From: Streptococcus sp. HMSC067H01
Lineage (GTDB): Bacteria > Bacillota > Bacilli > Lactobacillales > Streptococcaceae
NCBI RefSeq assembly: GCF_001814775.1
Contig: NZ_KV817781.1
Location: forward strand, 153,576-217,575
DNA length: 64,000 bases
Direction: 5' to 3'
The notes below the pieces were generated by a model. The model was given only the letters and a program-made list of their open reading frames with translations, made no database searches and had not been told where the DNA came from. Positions 17,471-27,721 of the stretch are shown piece by piece. The translations under genes were made by a program, and so were the position numbers. How positions within the stretch are numbered: position 1 is the first letter of the stretch; each line of letters starts with the position of its first letter.

Positions 17471-19012
17471 TTAAGTTAAGTTGTTAAAATCCCAGATTTG
17501 GTCCATCCAACCTTCATAGAAGTCTGGTTCGTGGCAGACCATAAGGATAGATCCCTTATATTCTTTCAGAGCTCGTTTGAGCTCATCCTTAGCATCCACA
17601 TCCAAGTGGTTGGTCGGCTCGTCCAGCACTAAAACATTGTTTTCACGGTTCATCAAGAGACAGAAACGAACCTTGGCTTGTTCTCCACCTGACAAGACTT
17701 GGATTTGACTTTCGATGTGCTTAGTCGTCAAGCCACAGCGAGCAAGGGCTGCACGAACTTCTGCTTGGTTGAGAGCTGGAAAGGCATTCCAAACTGCTTC
17801 TAAAGGTGTCTGGCGATTGCCACCTTCCACCTCTTGTTCAAAGTAGCCAAGTTCCAGGTAATCTCCACGTTCAACTTCGCCAGCAATTGGTGGTATAATT
17901 CCTAAAAGACTCTTCAAGAGGGTTGTTTTACCGATACCATTGGCACCGATAATGGCAACCTTCTGATTGCGTTCAAAGGTAAGATTTAATGGTTTTGTAA
18001 GTGGGCGGTCGTAACCAATCTGCAAGTCCTTGGCTTGGAAGATAAAGCGTCCTGGTGTACGAGCTGGTTTAAAATCAAAGGACGGCTTTGGTTTCTCACT
18101 TTGAAGTTCGATAAGGTCCATCTTATCCAATTTCTTCTGGCGAGACATGGCCATATTACGAGTTGCGACACGCGCCTTATTACGGGCTACGAAATCCTTG
18201 AGATCAGCAATTTCTTTCTGTTGACGCTCATAGGCTGCTTCCAGTTGCGATTTCTTCATGGCATAGACTTCTTGGAACTGGTAGTAATCTCCAGAATAAC
18301 GAGTCAACTGTTGATTTTCTACATGATAGACGATATTGATCACATCGTTGAGGAAAGGAATATCGTGAGAGATAAGAACAAAGGCATTTTCATAGTTCTG
18401 CAGATAGCGCTTAAGCCAGTCAATATGCTCAGCATCCAAGTAGTTGGTTGGCTCATCAAGCAACAAGATATCTGGCTTTTCAAGGAGGAGTTTAGCTAAA
18501 AGTACCTTGGTTCTTTGTCCACCTGACAAGGCTGTTACGTCTGTATCCATACCATAATCCATAACACCAAGAGCACGCGCGACTTCGTCAATCTTAGCAT
18601 CCAAGGTATAGAAGTCACGACTTTCCAAACGGTCCTGAAGTTCGCCGACTTCTTCCATCAGTGCCTCGATATCAGCTCCTTCTTCTGCCATTTCCATGTA
18701 GAGTTCATTGATACGTGCTTCTGCCTTAAATAACTCATCAAAAGCAGTACGAAGGACATCACGCACGGTTTGACCTTCTTTGAGCACAGCGTGCTGGTCA
18801 AGGTAGCCTGCAGTCACATATTTAGACCATTCCACCTTACCTTCATCAGGTACCAACTTACCAGTCACGATGCTCATGAAGGTTGATTTCCCTTCACCAT
18901 TAGCACCGACCAGACCGATATGTTCACCTTTGAGGAGACGGAAGGATACGTCTTCAAAAATCGCACGGTCACCAAAACCGTGACTCAAATTTTTAACTTC
19001 TAAGATACTCAT
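17471..19012 (-). CDS. ABC-F family ATPase (YkpA/YbiT-like)
   Basis: 513 residues with two ABC cassettes and no membrane segments. Cassette 1: GANGEGKST, LSGGQRTKVLLAKLL, ILLLDEPTNYLD. Cassette 2: GANGIGKTTLL, LSGGEQAKVRFCLLM, VLVLDEPTNHLD. A charged helical linker (YAMKKSQLEAAYERQQKEIADLKDF) joins them. ABC-F proteins act on the ribosome, either as translation factors or resistance proteins; length and motifs place this with the housekeeping YkpA/YbiT type. Last gene of the cluster yutD-rlmN-vanZ-ABC-F, whose genes are 1-16 bp apart. Confidence 0.9.
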   Translation of the reverse strand: MSILEVKNLSHGFGDRAIFEDVSFRLLKGEHIGLVGANGEGKSTFMSIVTGKLVPDEGKVEWSKYVTAGYLDQHAVLKEGQTVRDVLRTAFDELFKAEARINELYMEMAEEGADIEALMEEVGELQDRLESRDFYTLDAKIDEVARALGVMDYGMDTDVTALSGGQRTKVLLAKLLLEKPDILLLDEPTNYLDAEHIDWLKRYLQNYENAFVLISHDIPFLNDVINIVYHVENQQLTRYSGDYYQFQEVYAMKKSQLEAAYERQQKEIADLKDFVARNKARVATRNMAMSRQKKLDKMDLIELQSEKPKPSFDFKPARTPGRFIFQAKDLQIGYDRPLTKPLNLTFERNQKVAIIGANGIGKTTLLKSLLGIIPPIAGEVERGDYLELGYFEQEVEGGNRQTPLEAVWNAFPALNQAEVRAALARCGLTTKHIESQIQVLSGGEQAKVRFCLLMNRENNVLVLDEPTNHLDVDAKDELKRALKEYKGSILMVCHEPDFYEGWMDQIWDFNNLT

Positions 19013-19013
19013 T

Positions 19014-19487
19014 TTAATTCCTTATCTTGTTTTTATGTAGTAATTTATAGAGGAGCCAAGCCAGGTAGCCACCCAAGGTATTGGTCCACAAATCATCAAT
19101 CTCAAAGACTCGATTAAAGTCCAAGAAAAAGTCTAAAACTAGTTGCGTGCATTCAATTCCCAAGCTCAATAAAAAGCTAAACAAAATCACTTTCTTAGTA
19201 TTTCTTAGACCAGGCATGAGATAGAGAAGTTGGAAAATCAGTGGGAAGAGCAAAAGGATATTTAAGGCATTTTGTAAAAATATCCAGAATAGCTGCAGAA
19301 GGCTGGTTACTTCACCCAGTTTCCAAAAGGAGTTAAAAGGCGTCAAAAGAAAAACCAGGCGTCCAAAAGTTTGAATACCTGGAGTTTCCACTCCTGTAGG
19401 AAGTTGAGGTTGGGGAGTAAAGCAAAAACAGACGATACAAAGACTGTATAAAAGCACTCCCAAACTTAGTAATGTTTTTCGATTCAT
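19014..19487 (-). CDS. VanZ family protein
   Basis: 157 residues with four predicted membrane segments (start MNRKTLLSLGVLLYSLCIVCF; NILLLFPLIFQLLYLMPG; FSFLLSLGIECTQLVLDFF; LGGYLAWLLYKLL). The E-C-T-Q...R-V-F-E-I-D-D-L-W-T-N-T-L-G-G core is the VanZ signature. VanZ proteins can confer low-level teicoplanin or lipoglycopeptide tolerance; the normal role is unclear. Between rlmN and the ABC-F gene with 1-bp gaps, so in one operon. Confidence 0.88.
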   Translation of the reverse strand: MNRKTLLSLGVLLYSLCIVCFCFTPQPQLPTGVETPGIQTFGRLVFLLTPFNSFWKLGEVTSLLQLFWIFLQNALNILLLFPLIFQLLYLMPGLRNTKKVILFSFLLSLGIECTQLVLDFFLDFNRVFEIDDLWTNTLGGYLAWLLYKLLHKNKIRN

Positions 19488-19488
19488 C

Positions 19489-20574
19489 TTATGGATTTAC
19501 TTCAGCTACTGCTTTTTGACGATCACGCTTCATGGTATTTGAACGCAACTGTCCACAAGCCGCATCGATATCAGTACCATGTTCCTGACGAACGACACAG
19601 TTGACACCTTTTTTCTTGAGTGTATCATAGAAGGCCATGACACGCTCTTTAGGGCTTCGGCTATACTGGTCATGCTCACTAACTGGATTATAAGGAATCA
19701 AGTTGACATAGGACAATTTCTTAATGTTTTTAAGCAATTCTGCCAACTCGAGTGCCTGCTCCACTCCGTCGTTGACTTCATTTAGCATGATATACTCAAA
19801 AGTCACACGGCGGTTGGTTGTCTCTATGTAATACTCGATAGCTGCAAAGAGTTTTTCAATCGGAAAGGCACGGTTGATCTTCATAATGCTAGAACGAAGT
19901 TCATTGTTTGGAGCATGAAGAGAAACGGCAAGGTTAACCTGTACGCCTTCATTAGCAAAATCGCGAATCTTGTGAGCCAAACCTGAAGTTGATACTGTGA
20001 TATGGCGAGCACCGATAGCCATTCCCTTATCGTCATTGATGGTACGGATGAAGTTCAAGACATTATTGTAGTTATCAAATGGTTCCCCAATTCCCATAAC
20101 TACGATATGACTGACACGTTCGTCCTGTCCACGCTCATCAAAATATTTTTGAACCAGCATAATCTGAGCGACGATCTCCCCGTTATTAAGGTCACGTTGC
20201 TTCTTGATCAAGCCTGATGCACAGAAGGTACAACCGATATTGCATCCTACCTGAGTCGTTACACAGACTGACAAACCATAGTGTTGACGCATCAGTACAG
20301 TCTCAATCAACATACCATCTGGCAACTCAAAGAGGTACTTCACAGTACCATCGGCTGACTCTTGCACGATGCGTTGTTTCAATGGATTGACCACAAACTG
20401 GTCGTTGAGTTTGGCAATCAAATCCTTAGACAAGTTGGTCATTTCTTCAAATGACTGGACACGTTTACGGTAAAGCCACTCCCAGATTTGGTCGGCACGG
20501 AATTTCTTTTCTCCTTGCTCCAAGACCCACTCTTGCATCCCTTGACGTGTTAAACTATAAATCGACGGTTTCAT
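19489..20574 (-). CDS. rlmN: Dual-specificity rRNA/tRNA A2503/A37 methyltransferase
   Basis: Radical-SAM enzyme that makes m2A at 23S position 2503 and tRNA position 37. 361 residues with the cluster motif C-N-I-G-C-T-F-C (Cys-x3-Cys-x2-Cys), [18 protein letters not shown], and the catalytic C-terminal cysteine in DAACGQL. Follows yutD by 16 bp. It is RlmN rather than the resistance paralogue Cfr judging by length and context. Confidence 0.95.
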   Translation of the reverse strand: MKPSIYSLTRQGMQEWVLEQGEKKFRADQIWEWLYRKRVQSFEEMTNLSKDLIAKLNDQFVVNPLKQRIVQESADGTVKYLFELPDGMLIETVLMRQHYGLSVCVTTQVGCNIGCTFCASGLIKKQRDLNNGEIVAQIMLVQKYFDERGQDERVSHIVVMGIGEPFDNYNNVLNFIRTINDDKGMAIGARHITVSTSGLAHKIRDFANEGVQVNLAVSLHAPNNELRSSIMKINRAFPIEKLFAAIEYYIETTNRRVTFEYIMLNEVNDGVEQALELAELLKNIKKLSYVNLIPYNPVSEHDQYSRSPKERVMAFYDTLKKKGVNCVVRQEHGTDIDAACGQLRSNTMKRDRQKAVAEVNP

Positions 20575-20590
20575 CTTTTCTCCTTATTTT

Positions 20591-21124
20591 CTAGTCCTTC
20601 TTACGGATGACGAAATGACGCTGCCCCTTGTCTTCTTTCTGGGATTTTTGTTCTTTTGAACGTCGTCTATTTCTTTTATCTGTATGATTTCTTTTCTTGT
20701 TTTGAGAAGGTTTCTTTCCTTTTCGAGAATCTTTTTCTTCCTCTTTTTTGCGCATTTTTTGGTCAAAGGACGCCCGCTTAGGCACTTGGTTTTCTAAGAC
20801 AAAATAGGCACAACCATAGCTACAGTACTCTAGTAGATAATCCTGCAAGCGACTGATTTTTTCTAAAGACTCTTCAGCGCGTTCATTCTTATAAAAGCCT
20901 CGCAAGCGCAACTGTTCATTACTCCAGTCTCCTACGATATAGTCGAACTTAGTCAAAACTTCTGAAAAACGTTGAGTAAAAGCCGTTACATCAAAAGCAT
21001 CCTTGCTATTTTCAACCAAGGTAAAAGCAAAACCTTCAGCCTCGACCCTAGATCCAGTCACACGAAACTCTGGACCAGGGAATTTATTGTAATTGTATAA
21101 TTCAGGTGCAATCTCTTTACGCAT
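20591..21124 (-). CDS. YutD family protein (DUF1027)
   Basis: 177 residues. The N-terminal 120 residues match the YutD pattern (GYNKFPG-like YNKFPGPEF, LVENSKDAFDVTAFTQRF, FDYIVGDWSNEQLRLRGFYK) and the remainder is a very basic, low-complexity tail (KKRNHTDKRNRRRSKEQ) that could contact nucleic acid. Function unknown; YutD is commonly next to rlmN in Firmicutes. First gene of the cluster. Confidence 0.85.
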   Translation of the reverse strand: MRKEIAPELYNYNKFPGPEFRVTGSRVEAEGFAFTLVENSKDAFDVTAFTQRFSEVLTKFDYIVGDWSNEQLRLRGFYKNERAEESLEKISRLQDYLLEYCSYGCAYFVLENQVPKRASFDQKMRKKEEEKDSRKGKKPSQNKKRNHTDKRNRRRSKEQKSQKEDKGQRHFVIRKKD

Positions 21125-21262
21125 AATTTTCCTTTTTCAACGATTTCTTAACACTCTATTTTACCATATTTTCGGGATATTTTCACCTTTAGTCTTAAAA
21201 TAAAAAAAGTCTGACGATTTAAGAATCCAATCTAAAAAATTCGTTTTTCCCGAAAAAAGAAA

Positions 21263-21283
21263 AAACTGGGAAAATCCCAGTTT
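21263..21283 (-). terminator. Terminator after the aquaporin gene
   Basis: Stem AAACTGGG / CCCAGTTT followed on the minus strand by TTTTTCTTTTTT. Confidence 0.8.
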
Positions 21284-21290
21284 ATAAATA

Positions 21291-22160
21291 TTATAGGTAA
21301 AGGAATTTGAAGATTGCTACCGCTGCAATCGCTGCAAGAATCGGTGCAACTACTGGTACCCATGCATACCACCATTTTGAATCACCCTTGTGTTGACCAA
21401 GGATTGATTTTGGAAGGAAGGCATGAAGGAGACGTGGTCCAAAGTCACGAGCTGGGTTCAAACCAGGTCCTGAAGGTCCTCCAAGTGAAGTAACCAAAGC
21501 CATTACCAAGAAACCAAGTGCCATGTGACCTACTGCAACACCTGCTGTTGTATGAGGTGCTGTTTGAGCTTTAATTGCCAAGTCGGAGAAGTCAACAGTT
21601 TGACCTGCTTGAGTTGCCATTTGTTTCATGTATTGGAGGACTTCAGCTCCAAAGAAGTTCTTTGTCAAACCAAGCGCTGCAAAGAAAAGAACGAATGATC
21701 CAACAAACTCATTGATAAATCCGTTCACAGTTGCTGCAAAACGAGATTCTTTTGTACCTTGGTCCAAACTTGAAATAGTTGAGAATGATCCCAAGATATT
21801 GTTTGCTTTTTCAGTTTGCAAGTAGTAAGGACGGTGAGTTGCAACAACCAAGGCTTGTCCGAAGATTGCTCCCAAGACTTGTGCAACGATGTATGGTACT
21901 ACTTGTGCCCAAGGGAAAAGTCCGCTAACTGCTAGACCAAGAGTGAAGGCTGGGTTGATGTGGTTACCAGAAACATTACCAAACATCAAGGCAGGGATCA
22001 TAACCCCCATACCGTAACCAACAGCGATAACGAGCCAGCCACTTTGATGACCTTTCGTACCTTTAAGTTCAACGTTGGCAACTGCACCATTTCCCAAGAT
22101 GATCAAGATGGCTGTTCCCAAAAATTCAGTGGCATATTTGACTGCCCATGCGAAATCCAT
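21291..22160 (-). CDS. gla: Aquaglyceroporin (GlpF/Gla type)
   Basis: 289-residue MIP-family channel for glycerol and/or water. Both NPA loops are present: NHINPAFTL (about 67-75) and LNPARDFGPR (about 236-245), within six membrane segments. The Asp after the second NPA (NPARD) is the glycerol-channel hallmark. A longer-than-usual extracellular loop lies between residues 110 and 200. The closest relative I recall is the lactococcal/pneumococcal Gla type, not the GlpF of the glp operon. Monocistronic, with promoter and a possible cre site upstream. Confidence 0.9.
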   Translation of the reverse strand: MDFAWAVKYATEFLGTAILIILGNGAVANVELKGTKGHQSGWLVIAVGYGMGVMIPALMFGNVSGNHINPAFTLGLAVSGLFPWAQVVPYIVAQVLGAIFGQALVVATHRPYYLQTEKANNILGSFSTISSLDQGTKESRFAATVNGFINEFVGSFVLFFAALGLTKNFFGAEVLQYMKQMATQAGQTVDFSDLAIKAQTAPHTTAGVAVGHMALGFLVMALVTSLGGPSGPGLNPARDFGPRLLHAFLPKSILGQHKGDSKWWYAWVPVVAPILAAIAAVAIFKFLYL

Positions 22161-22196
22161 TGATAGATTCTCCTTAATATTTTTTAGACAATCCCT

Positions 22197-22225
22197 ATTC
22201 TATCAATTTTTAAGCCTTTTAGCAA
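22197..22225 (-). promoter_or_regulatory. Promoter of the aquaglyceroporin gene
   Basis: On the minus strand TTGCTA (22220-22225), 17-bp spacer, TAGAAT (22197-22202) with TG extension. Confidence 0.65.
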
Positions 22226-22250
22226 CAGATTTTCTAAAAGAATACTACGG

Positions 22251-22264
22251 GAAAACGCTTTTAT
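22251..22264 (-). promoter_or_regulatory. Possible cre (CcpA) site upstream of the aquaglyceroporin gene
   Basis: Minus strand reads TAAAAGCGTTTTC, a cre-like core lying about 25 bp upstream of the -35. It departs from the consensus WTGNAANCGNWNNCW at about two positions, so only a candidate. Confidence 0.35.
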
Positions 22265-22281
22265 TTTAGTTCTTAAAAAAA

Positions 22282-22308
22282 GACCTAACAAACCTAGTTT
22301 GTTAAGTC
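22282..22308 (-). terminator. Terminator after the ATP-grasp gene
   Basis: 12-bp stem GACTTAACAAAC / GTTTGTTAGGTC (one G-T pair) followed by TTTTTTT on the minus strand. Confidence 0.8.
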
Positions 22309-22318
22309 AAAATTTTGA

Positions 22319-23485
22319 TTATTCTTGACGCTGACCAAAGTCCTTAATCATCTGATCCATTTCCTCACGACTTGGTGTCGTTAGCATATAGAGAAAGTCT
22401 CCTTGCAATTCAGCAAAGGCTGCAGGCATGATTTTTTTGACCTTGAATTGCTGACCGTATTTGGCGAGCAAGTCTTCTTCTGAATAAACATAGTTGGCAT
22501 TGGCGCGACGGGATGTTGCCAAGCAATACTGAGTTTCAAACGGAGACTCTGGGAATGTTTCACCTGCAACGATAGCTGCATAGCCCTTGTACAAATCAAA
22601 AGAATGCGCATAGTTATAGACATCAATAGTGAAGCCACCCGCTGGACGGTTATTGTACTCAATGGCAATATAATCATCACCCTCACGGAAGAACTCGATA
22701 TGGAAGAAACGTTCTTTCATACCAAATTCCTTGACGATAGCCTCACCATACTTGCGAAGTTTCGGATCCATATCTTTAAGAACATAATAAGAATTGTCCA
22801 TCTTGTAAATCATGAGATCAAGGGGTGTATGTGCATAGTCAAAGGTAGTTGAAAAGACAATATTCCCATCTCTATCCACCAAACCATCGAAGGTACAGAT
22901 TTCACTAGAGGTAACAAATTTTTCAAAGAAATAAACTGTTGAATGGTCCCATTCAGCCTTAAAGTGGTTTACATCATCTTCTGTTTCAAGTTTGAAGGTT
23001 GCAGCTGCCCCAACTCCATTATCAGGTTTGGCAATCATGGGAAGACCGATTTCTTTCACAGCTTTGTCAACATCTGCTTCTGTTTCAATGACAGCACCTG
23101 GCACAACTGGAACTCCAGTTTTTTGGAAGAGTTTTTTCATTTCAGACTTGAACTTGGTCTTCTTGAGGTCTTCTGGTTTGGCACCAAAAACATTGAACTG
23201 TTCACGAAGAGCAGCATCCAACTCTAGCCAGTATTCATTATGAGATTCGATGCGGTCAATTGGACCATGCTTATAGAAAAGAAAGGCAACTGCTCGTTTA
23301 ACCTCATCGATATTTTCAAGATTATCAACTCGGAAGTACTCCGTCAAGCTATTGCGTAATGGTTCATCTAGTTGTTCGTAGGGTTCTTGCCCAATCCCTA
23401 GAACGGTGATTCCTTTATTAGCTAGCTCAATACTAAACTGTTGGAAATTTTGTGGGTAATAGGGTGAAATTACAAGATAATTCAT
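22319..23485 (-). CDS. ATP-grasp domain enzyme of unknown substrate
   Basis: 388 residues. An N-terminal Rossmann-like part (MNYLVISPYYPQNFQQFSIELANKGITVLGIG) is followed by an ATP-grasp fold with GLPMIAKPDNGVGAAATFKL (ATP-binding Lys/Gly loop, about 149-168), FFEKFVTSSEICTFDG, and FFHIEFFREG...AIEYNNRPAGG (metal-binding Glu/Asn). The family joins a carboxylate to an amine or thiol using ATP; the substrate is unknown. It is the last gene of a three-gene cluster with two esterase-like genes (gaps of 12 and 21 bp), so it probably acts on the same compound or its derivatives. Confidence 0.82.
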   Translation of the reverse strand: MNYLVISPYYPQNFQQFSIELANKGITVLGIGQEPYEQLDEPLRNSLTEYFRVDNLENIDEVKRAVAFLFYKHGPIDRIESHNEYWLELDAALREQFNVFGAKPEDLKKTKFKSEMKKLFQKTGVPVVPGAVIETEADVDKAVKEIGLPMIAKPDNGVGAAATFKLETEDDVNHFKAEWDHSTVYFFEKFVTSSEICTFDGLVDRDGNIVFSTTFDYAHTPLDLMIYKMDNSYYVLKDMDPKLRKYGEAIVKEFGMKERFFHIEFFREGDDYIAIEYNNRPAGGFTIDVYNYAHSFDLYKGYAAIVAGETFPESPFETQYCLATSRRANANYVYSEEDLLAKYGQQFKVKKIMPAAFAELQGDFLYMLTTPSREEMDQMIKDFGQRQE

Positions 23486-23497
23486 AAGCGACTCCTT

Positions 23498-24238
23498 TTA
23501 TAGACTCATGTGACCGAGGAAATATGGCATTTGTTTGCGCCACCAATCCCAATCGTGGGCAACATCGTGTCCCCATTCAGCAAACCAGGCAGGAATTTGT
23601 TTTTGGTCAAAAGCTTCTTTTAACTTGTAGTAAGAAGGCAGGCCATCATGCTCCCAAGCACCTAAGCCAGTACAAATCACAATCTCAGCCTGACGGTAAC
23701 GGTCAATAAACCAACCATCATTTTGATTCCAGATATAGTCTACTGGTGAATTTTGATAGATAGCATCATCATTGCAGTAGTCACCTACAAAGAAACGCGC
23801 ATCATAGACACCACTGAGGGCGATTACCTTGGTAAAGACATCTGGATGCTGAAGGAAAAAGTTAAGTGCATGATAGGCTCCCATAGAGCAGCCTGTTGTC
23901 ATCATGCCGTCGAACCAGCCTGTCTTGTGCTTGATAAAAGGAATGGCTTCTTCAATAACGTATCGCTCATAAGCACGGTGCATTTCAGCTTGGTCATGAC
24001 CATTTTTCCATGTTGCTAGCCAACTCTCACTATCGACACTTGAAAGGGTAAAGAACTGAACACGACCTTCTTCGATGAAGGATGAACAAGCATCAATCAT
24101 GCCAAAATCATAGTATTCATTGTGGCTACCACCTGAGGAAGCAAAGACAACAACTGGGATGCCTCCATGTCCGTATCGATTGACATACATTTCACGGTTA
24201 AGATGACCACTCCAGTGGCTAAGATGTTCAATATTCAT
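23498..24238 (-). CDS. Esterase-like alpha/beta hydrolase
   Basis: 246 residues. Nucleophile elbow G-C-S-M-G (Ser about 115, in TTGCSMGAYHAL); an acidic residue in a later strand and His in WGHDVAHDW (about 223) would complete the triad. VVVFASSGGSHNEYYDFG is a plausible oxyanion-hole region. No signal peptide, so cytosolic. It resembles the esterase D superfamily. Middle gene of the ATP-grasp cluster. Confidence 0.82.
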   Translation of the reverse strand: MNIEHLSHWSGHLNREMYVNRYGHGGIPVVVFASSGGSHNEYYDFGMIDACSSFIEEGRVQFFTLSSVDSESWLATWKNGHDQAEMHRAYERYVIEEAIPFIKHKTGWFDGMMTTGCSMGAYHALNFFLQHPDVFTKVIALSGVYDARFFVGDYCNDDAIYQNSPVDYIWNQNDGWFIDRYRQAEIVICTGLGAWEHDGLPSYYKLKEAFDQKQIPAWFAEWGHDVAHDWDWWRKQMPYFLGHMSL

Positions 24239-24259
24239 ATCCTGTCTCCTTTATACTAA

Positions 24260-25084
24260 TTACCAATTTTCTGCAAAAAAGCGTAGGCAAGCTGGGAGAT
24301 TTTCTGACCATGGCACTTCATGGTGAATGGCTCCAGCCTGAACCTTGAGAGAGAGATTTTCCAACTCAACTCCTCCTGCTATCAAATCATGATAATAGCG
24401 AAGGGAAGAGTCGATATAGGCCTGTTTGATATTGCCTGCCATGAGGGTCTTATCCGTATCATCAGCTTCTTCCGTCCCAACATAGATAAAGACACGTTGG
24501 TCAGGAAAGAGTTTTTTACGCTCCATATAGCGATCAAAGGCCTCTTGGTGAAGCCAGTTGGCTGATGAGAACACTCCCAAACACCCAATCTGATCCTGAT
24601 ACTCCAAGCCAATAAACTGGGTAATATTGCCACCTAGAGAAGACCCAACCATAGCAGTGTGCTTGCGGTCAGACTTTGTACGATAGTTTTCGTCAATAAA
24701 AGGCTTAACCACTTCCATGACAAACTCAGCGTACTCGACTCCCTTACCACCAAACTGTTGACCGGGAATATTAGACTCTTGGAATTTCCATGCCGCATAC
24801 TCATTCATCCGTCCTAGGCCATCATTATCAATGGCCACTACAATCATACGGCTGATATCTGGATTTCGTTTGATGGCTGGGATAATCTTCCAGGAATGTC
24901 CAACGTAAGATTCCTTACTATAAAAGACGTTTTGTCCATCGTGAAAATACACAACTGGGTAGCTTCTATCCGTGTCTTTATCATAGTTTTTGGGGAGGAG
25001 AACACGTACCCGGCGCTCCTTACCTGTGTAGGGAACCACTAATTTATGCTCTCGCATTTTTAGATAAAAATAAGATTGATTCAT
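24260..25084 (-). CDS. Esterase D family hydrolase
   Basis: Start taken at the ATG at 25084 (MNQSYFYLKMREHKL); an upstream TTG at 25108 is in frame but lies close to the -10 (25120-25125). About 274 residues of the Esterase D/Fes-like fold: RRVRVLLPKNY, YPVVYFHDGQNVFY, elbow G-S-S-L-G-G (about 139-144) and His in AIHHEVPW near the end. Cytosolic. First gene of a cluster with a second esterase and an ATP-grasp enzyme; the three-gene set suggests a shared ester/peptide-like metabolite, not identified. Confidence 0.8.
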   Translation of the reverse strand: MNQSYFYLKMREHKLVVPYTGKERRVRVLLPKNYDKDTDRSYPVVYFHDGQNVFYSKESYVGHSWKIIPAIKRNPDISRMIVVAIDNDGLGRMNEYAAWKFQESNIPGQQFGGKGVEYAEFVMEVVKPFIDENYRTKSDRKHTAMVGSSLGGNITQFIGLEYQDQIGCLGVFSSANWLHQEAFDRYMERKKLFPDQRVFIYVGTEEADDTDKTLMAGNIKQAYIDSSLRYYHDLIAGGVELENLSLKVQAGAIHHEVPWSENLPACLRFFAENW

Positions 25085-25219
25085 TGTCAGAAAACTCTCT
25101 ATATTCAAAATTTTATCTTATTATAGCACAAAAATAGAAAAAAAGTCAGTTTCCGTCTAATTTTAGAACAAAAAACTAACTTTTTCTACTTATTTTCTCT
25201 ATTCTTCTGGATTTTCTAA

Positions 25220-26434
25220 TTAGAGGAGATCGTCAATTAGCTCATCAACTGCATCCTTCTCAGCTTGAGGCGTAATTTCAGTAATCATGATTCCTGCTAC
25301 TGCACGTTCAACCAAACCTTCGACATCCATTCGCCCTTCATACTGCTCCGCATTCTTAATCTTTGGATTTGTCTTCGGACGATCGGGTGCAAAAATAGTA
25401 CAACAATCTTCAAACGGCTGGATAGAAATTTCAAAAGTATCAATTTCTTGCGCAATGTCAATGATTTCTAGCTTATCCATAGTCACAACTGGACGGATAA
25501 TCGGTGTATTAGTCACCGCATTGATAGCCTGCATACTCTCCAGGGTTTGGCTTGCCACCTGACCAAGACTTTCACCATTGATGATGACCAAACCATTTCT
25601 CACTTCACGGATACGGTCTGTAATGCGCATCATAAAGCGGCGAGTCAGAGTCATGAGATAAGCTTCTGGAGCCTTAGCCTTAATCTCTTCTTGAATCTCC
25701 GTGAAAGGCACTTCGATAAACTGGATATTGCCACCAAATTTAGTCAATTTACGGGTCAAATCCTGAGCTTTCTTGAGGGCACCTGGACTGGTGTATGGAG
25801 GGCTAGCAAAGTGAACAGCCTCGATATCCACACCACGTTTCAAAGCAAGATAACCTGCTACTGGTGAGTCAATCCCACCTGACAACATGAGCATGCCTTT
25901 CCCTGAAGTTCCAACCGGTAAACCACCAGCTCCTCGAATGGTTTCATAAGAAAGATAGGCCGCCTCTTCACGAATCTCCACCTGAAGATTGATGTCAGGA
26001 TTTTTCATTTGTGCTTGTACATTGGGAATGGCTTCAAATACTGCACCACCAAGAGTTTGGTTCAACTCACGACTGTCTAACTCAAAGTTGTGATCGCTTC
26101 GCTTGCTTGAGATTTTAAAGGTCATACCTTCCTTGTAGATGTCCTTCATAATCTCTTGGACAGCAGATTTCAGAACTTCTACAGATTTTTCAACCTTGTA
26201 TACTGGCGAAAAGTTTTGAATTCCGAAAACTTGCTTGAGTGATTCGGCAACTGCTGTATAGTCGGCACCATTTAGATAAGCATGGGCACGATCGCGGTCT
26301 GCTGTCACTTTGACTTGAGGATAAATGGACAAAACGTCTGAGATATTATTACGTAGTTTATTGATGAAACGCATCCGGTTTTTACCCTTGGTTGAAAGCT
26401 CTCCGTAGCGAATCATAATTTCTGAATACTGCAT
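25220..26434 (-). CDS. thiI: tRNA 4-thiouridine synthetase / thiazole sulfur transfer protein
   Basis: 404 residues: N-terminal ferredoxin-like and THUMP domains (to about 165), then a PP-loop ATP pyrophosphatase with [11 protein letters not shown] (about 184-194) and the C-E-x-C-like [11 protein letters not shown] region. The rhodanese domain seen in E. coli is absent, as in most Firmicutes, so sulfur must come directly from the paired cysteine desulfurase, whose gene ends 8 bp upstream. Makes s4U8 in tRNA. Confidence 0.95.
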   Translation of the reverse strand: MQYSEIMIRYGELSTKGKNRMRFINKLRNNISDVLSIYPQVKVTADRDRAHAYLNGADYTAVAESLKQVFGIQNFSPVYKVEKSVEVLKSAVQEIMKDIYKEGMTFKISSKRSDHNFELDSRELNQTLGGAVFEAIPNVQAQMKNPDINLQVEIREEAAYLSYETIRGAGGLPVGTSGKGMLMLSGGIDSPVAGYLALKRGVDIEAVHFASPPYTSPGALKKAQDLTRKLTKFGGNIQFIEVPFTEIQEEIKAKAPEAYLMTLTRRFMMRITDRIREVRNGLVIINGESLGQVASQTLESMQAINAVTNTPIIRPVVTMDKLEIIDIAQEIDTFEISIQPFEDCCTIFAPDRPKTNPKIKNAEQYEGRMDVEGLVERAVAGIMITEITPQAEKDAVDELIDDLL

Positions 26435-26442
26435 GAATGCTC

Positions 26443-27585
26443 CTATCTTACTTTTTTAGTTTGATTGTAAATTAATTTTAGTTTAGTCAAAAATTGCTCA
26501 ACTTGACTCATGTCATTTTCTAGGTCTAGACTGAGACGAACTGCTGACTGGGCTTTATCCTTTTCAATCCCCATGGCAATCAGAGTCCCAGCAGGTTTCC
26601 CAGCCTTGGACGAGCAAGCTGACGTTGTAGAAATGAAAATATCATAGTCTTCAAAAGCATGAACGATGACTTCCCCACGAACTCCCTTAATTCCGAAGGT
26701 CAGAATATGAGGCGCAAAGTCTTCCTCACCTGAGAAAACAAAAATATCTGGATAATCAAGAAGAGCCTGACGGATGACTTCCTTCATCTGACTCGTTTTG
26801 TTAGAAAACAATTCCAATCTTTCCATAGCTAGACGCAGTGCCTTGGCTGTTGCTGCAATTCCTGCTACATTCTCAGTTGTTGAACGATAGTCACGCTCTT
26901 GACCACCACCAGTTAAAAGCGGTGTAATTTTCTTGCCAGACTTGATATAGACAAATCCAACACCACGAACTCCATGGAATTTATGACTAGAGAAGGTCGC
27001 AAAATCCACTCGGTCAGTCAAATACTTTTCTGTTGGTATTTTAGCCAAGGCTTGAACCGCATCAACGTGGAAGGAAATCGTTGGCTTATCAGCTAATAGT
27101 TCTGATATAGCTTCAATAGGCTGGATTGAGCCGATTTCATTGTTGACTGCCATAACAGAGACTAGCGTTGTATCAGGACGAAGTAGGTTTTCTAAAGCAG
27201 TTACATCTACAAATCCTTTTTCATTTACAGGTGCAAAATCCACTTCAAAACCTTGAGTCTTGAGCCAGAGAGCCGACTCCTTGACTGCTGGGTGCTCAAT
27301 AGCTGACACAATAATGTGTTTACCAAATTGCGCTTTTTCAAAAGCCACACCTTTGATAACCCAGTTATCCCCTTCAGTCCCACCAGAGGTAAAGAAGATT
27401 TCTTCGCTTTTCTTGCCAATTAAATCCGCAATCTGCTGACGAGAAGCTTCTAAAATTCTGCTAGATTGGTCTCCCAAACGATGGAGACTTGAAGGATTTC
27501 CTATAATCTTTGAAGCAACCTGCATATAAGTCTCTAAGGCTTCAGGGTATGGCTTGGTCGTTGCCGAATTATCAAAGTAAATCAT
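26443..27585 (-). CDS. Cysteine desulfurase (NifS/IscS-like), ThiI partner
   Basis: 380-residue PLP enzyme that takes sulfur from cysteine. Start [19 protein letters not shown]-binding lysine in [13 protein letters not shown] (about residue 200), catalytic Cys in [11 protein letters not shown] (about 323). The direct linkage to thiI argues for NifZ-like sulfur supply to s4U synthesis rather than general Fe-S cluster assembly. Start ATG at 27585. Confidence 0.94.
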   Translation of the reverse strand: MIYFDNSATTKPYPEALETYMQVASKIIGNPSSLHRLGDQSSRILEASRQQIADLIGKKSEEIFFTSGGTEGDNWVIKGVAFEKAQFGKHIIVSAIEHPAVKESALWLKTQGFEVDFAPVNEKGFVDVTALENLLRPDTTLVSVMAVNNEIGSIQPIEAISELLADKPTISFHVDAVQALAKIPTEKYLTDRVDFATFSSHKFHGVRGVGFVYIKSGKKITPLLTGGGQERDYRSTTENVAGIAATAKALRLAMERLELFSNKTSQMKEVIRQALLDYPDIFVFSGEEDFAPHILTFGIKGVRGEVIVHAFEDYDIFISTTSACSSKAGKPAGTLIAMGIEKDKAQSAVRLSLDLENDMSQVEQFLTKLKLIYNQTKKVR

Positions 27586-27721
27586 GGTTTCTCACGCTTT
27601 CTAAAATCACTCCTTCTATTGTATCACGAAACAGTTCAGGCGACAAGAAAGGCAATTCAGGTTCATTTAAGTTTTTTTTAAAGATTTTCGGTATAATGAT
27701 TTTTAGTAAAGGAGAGATATT

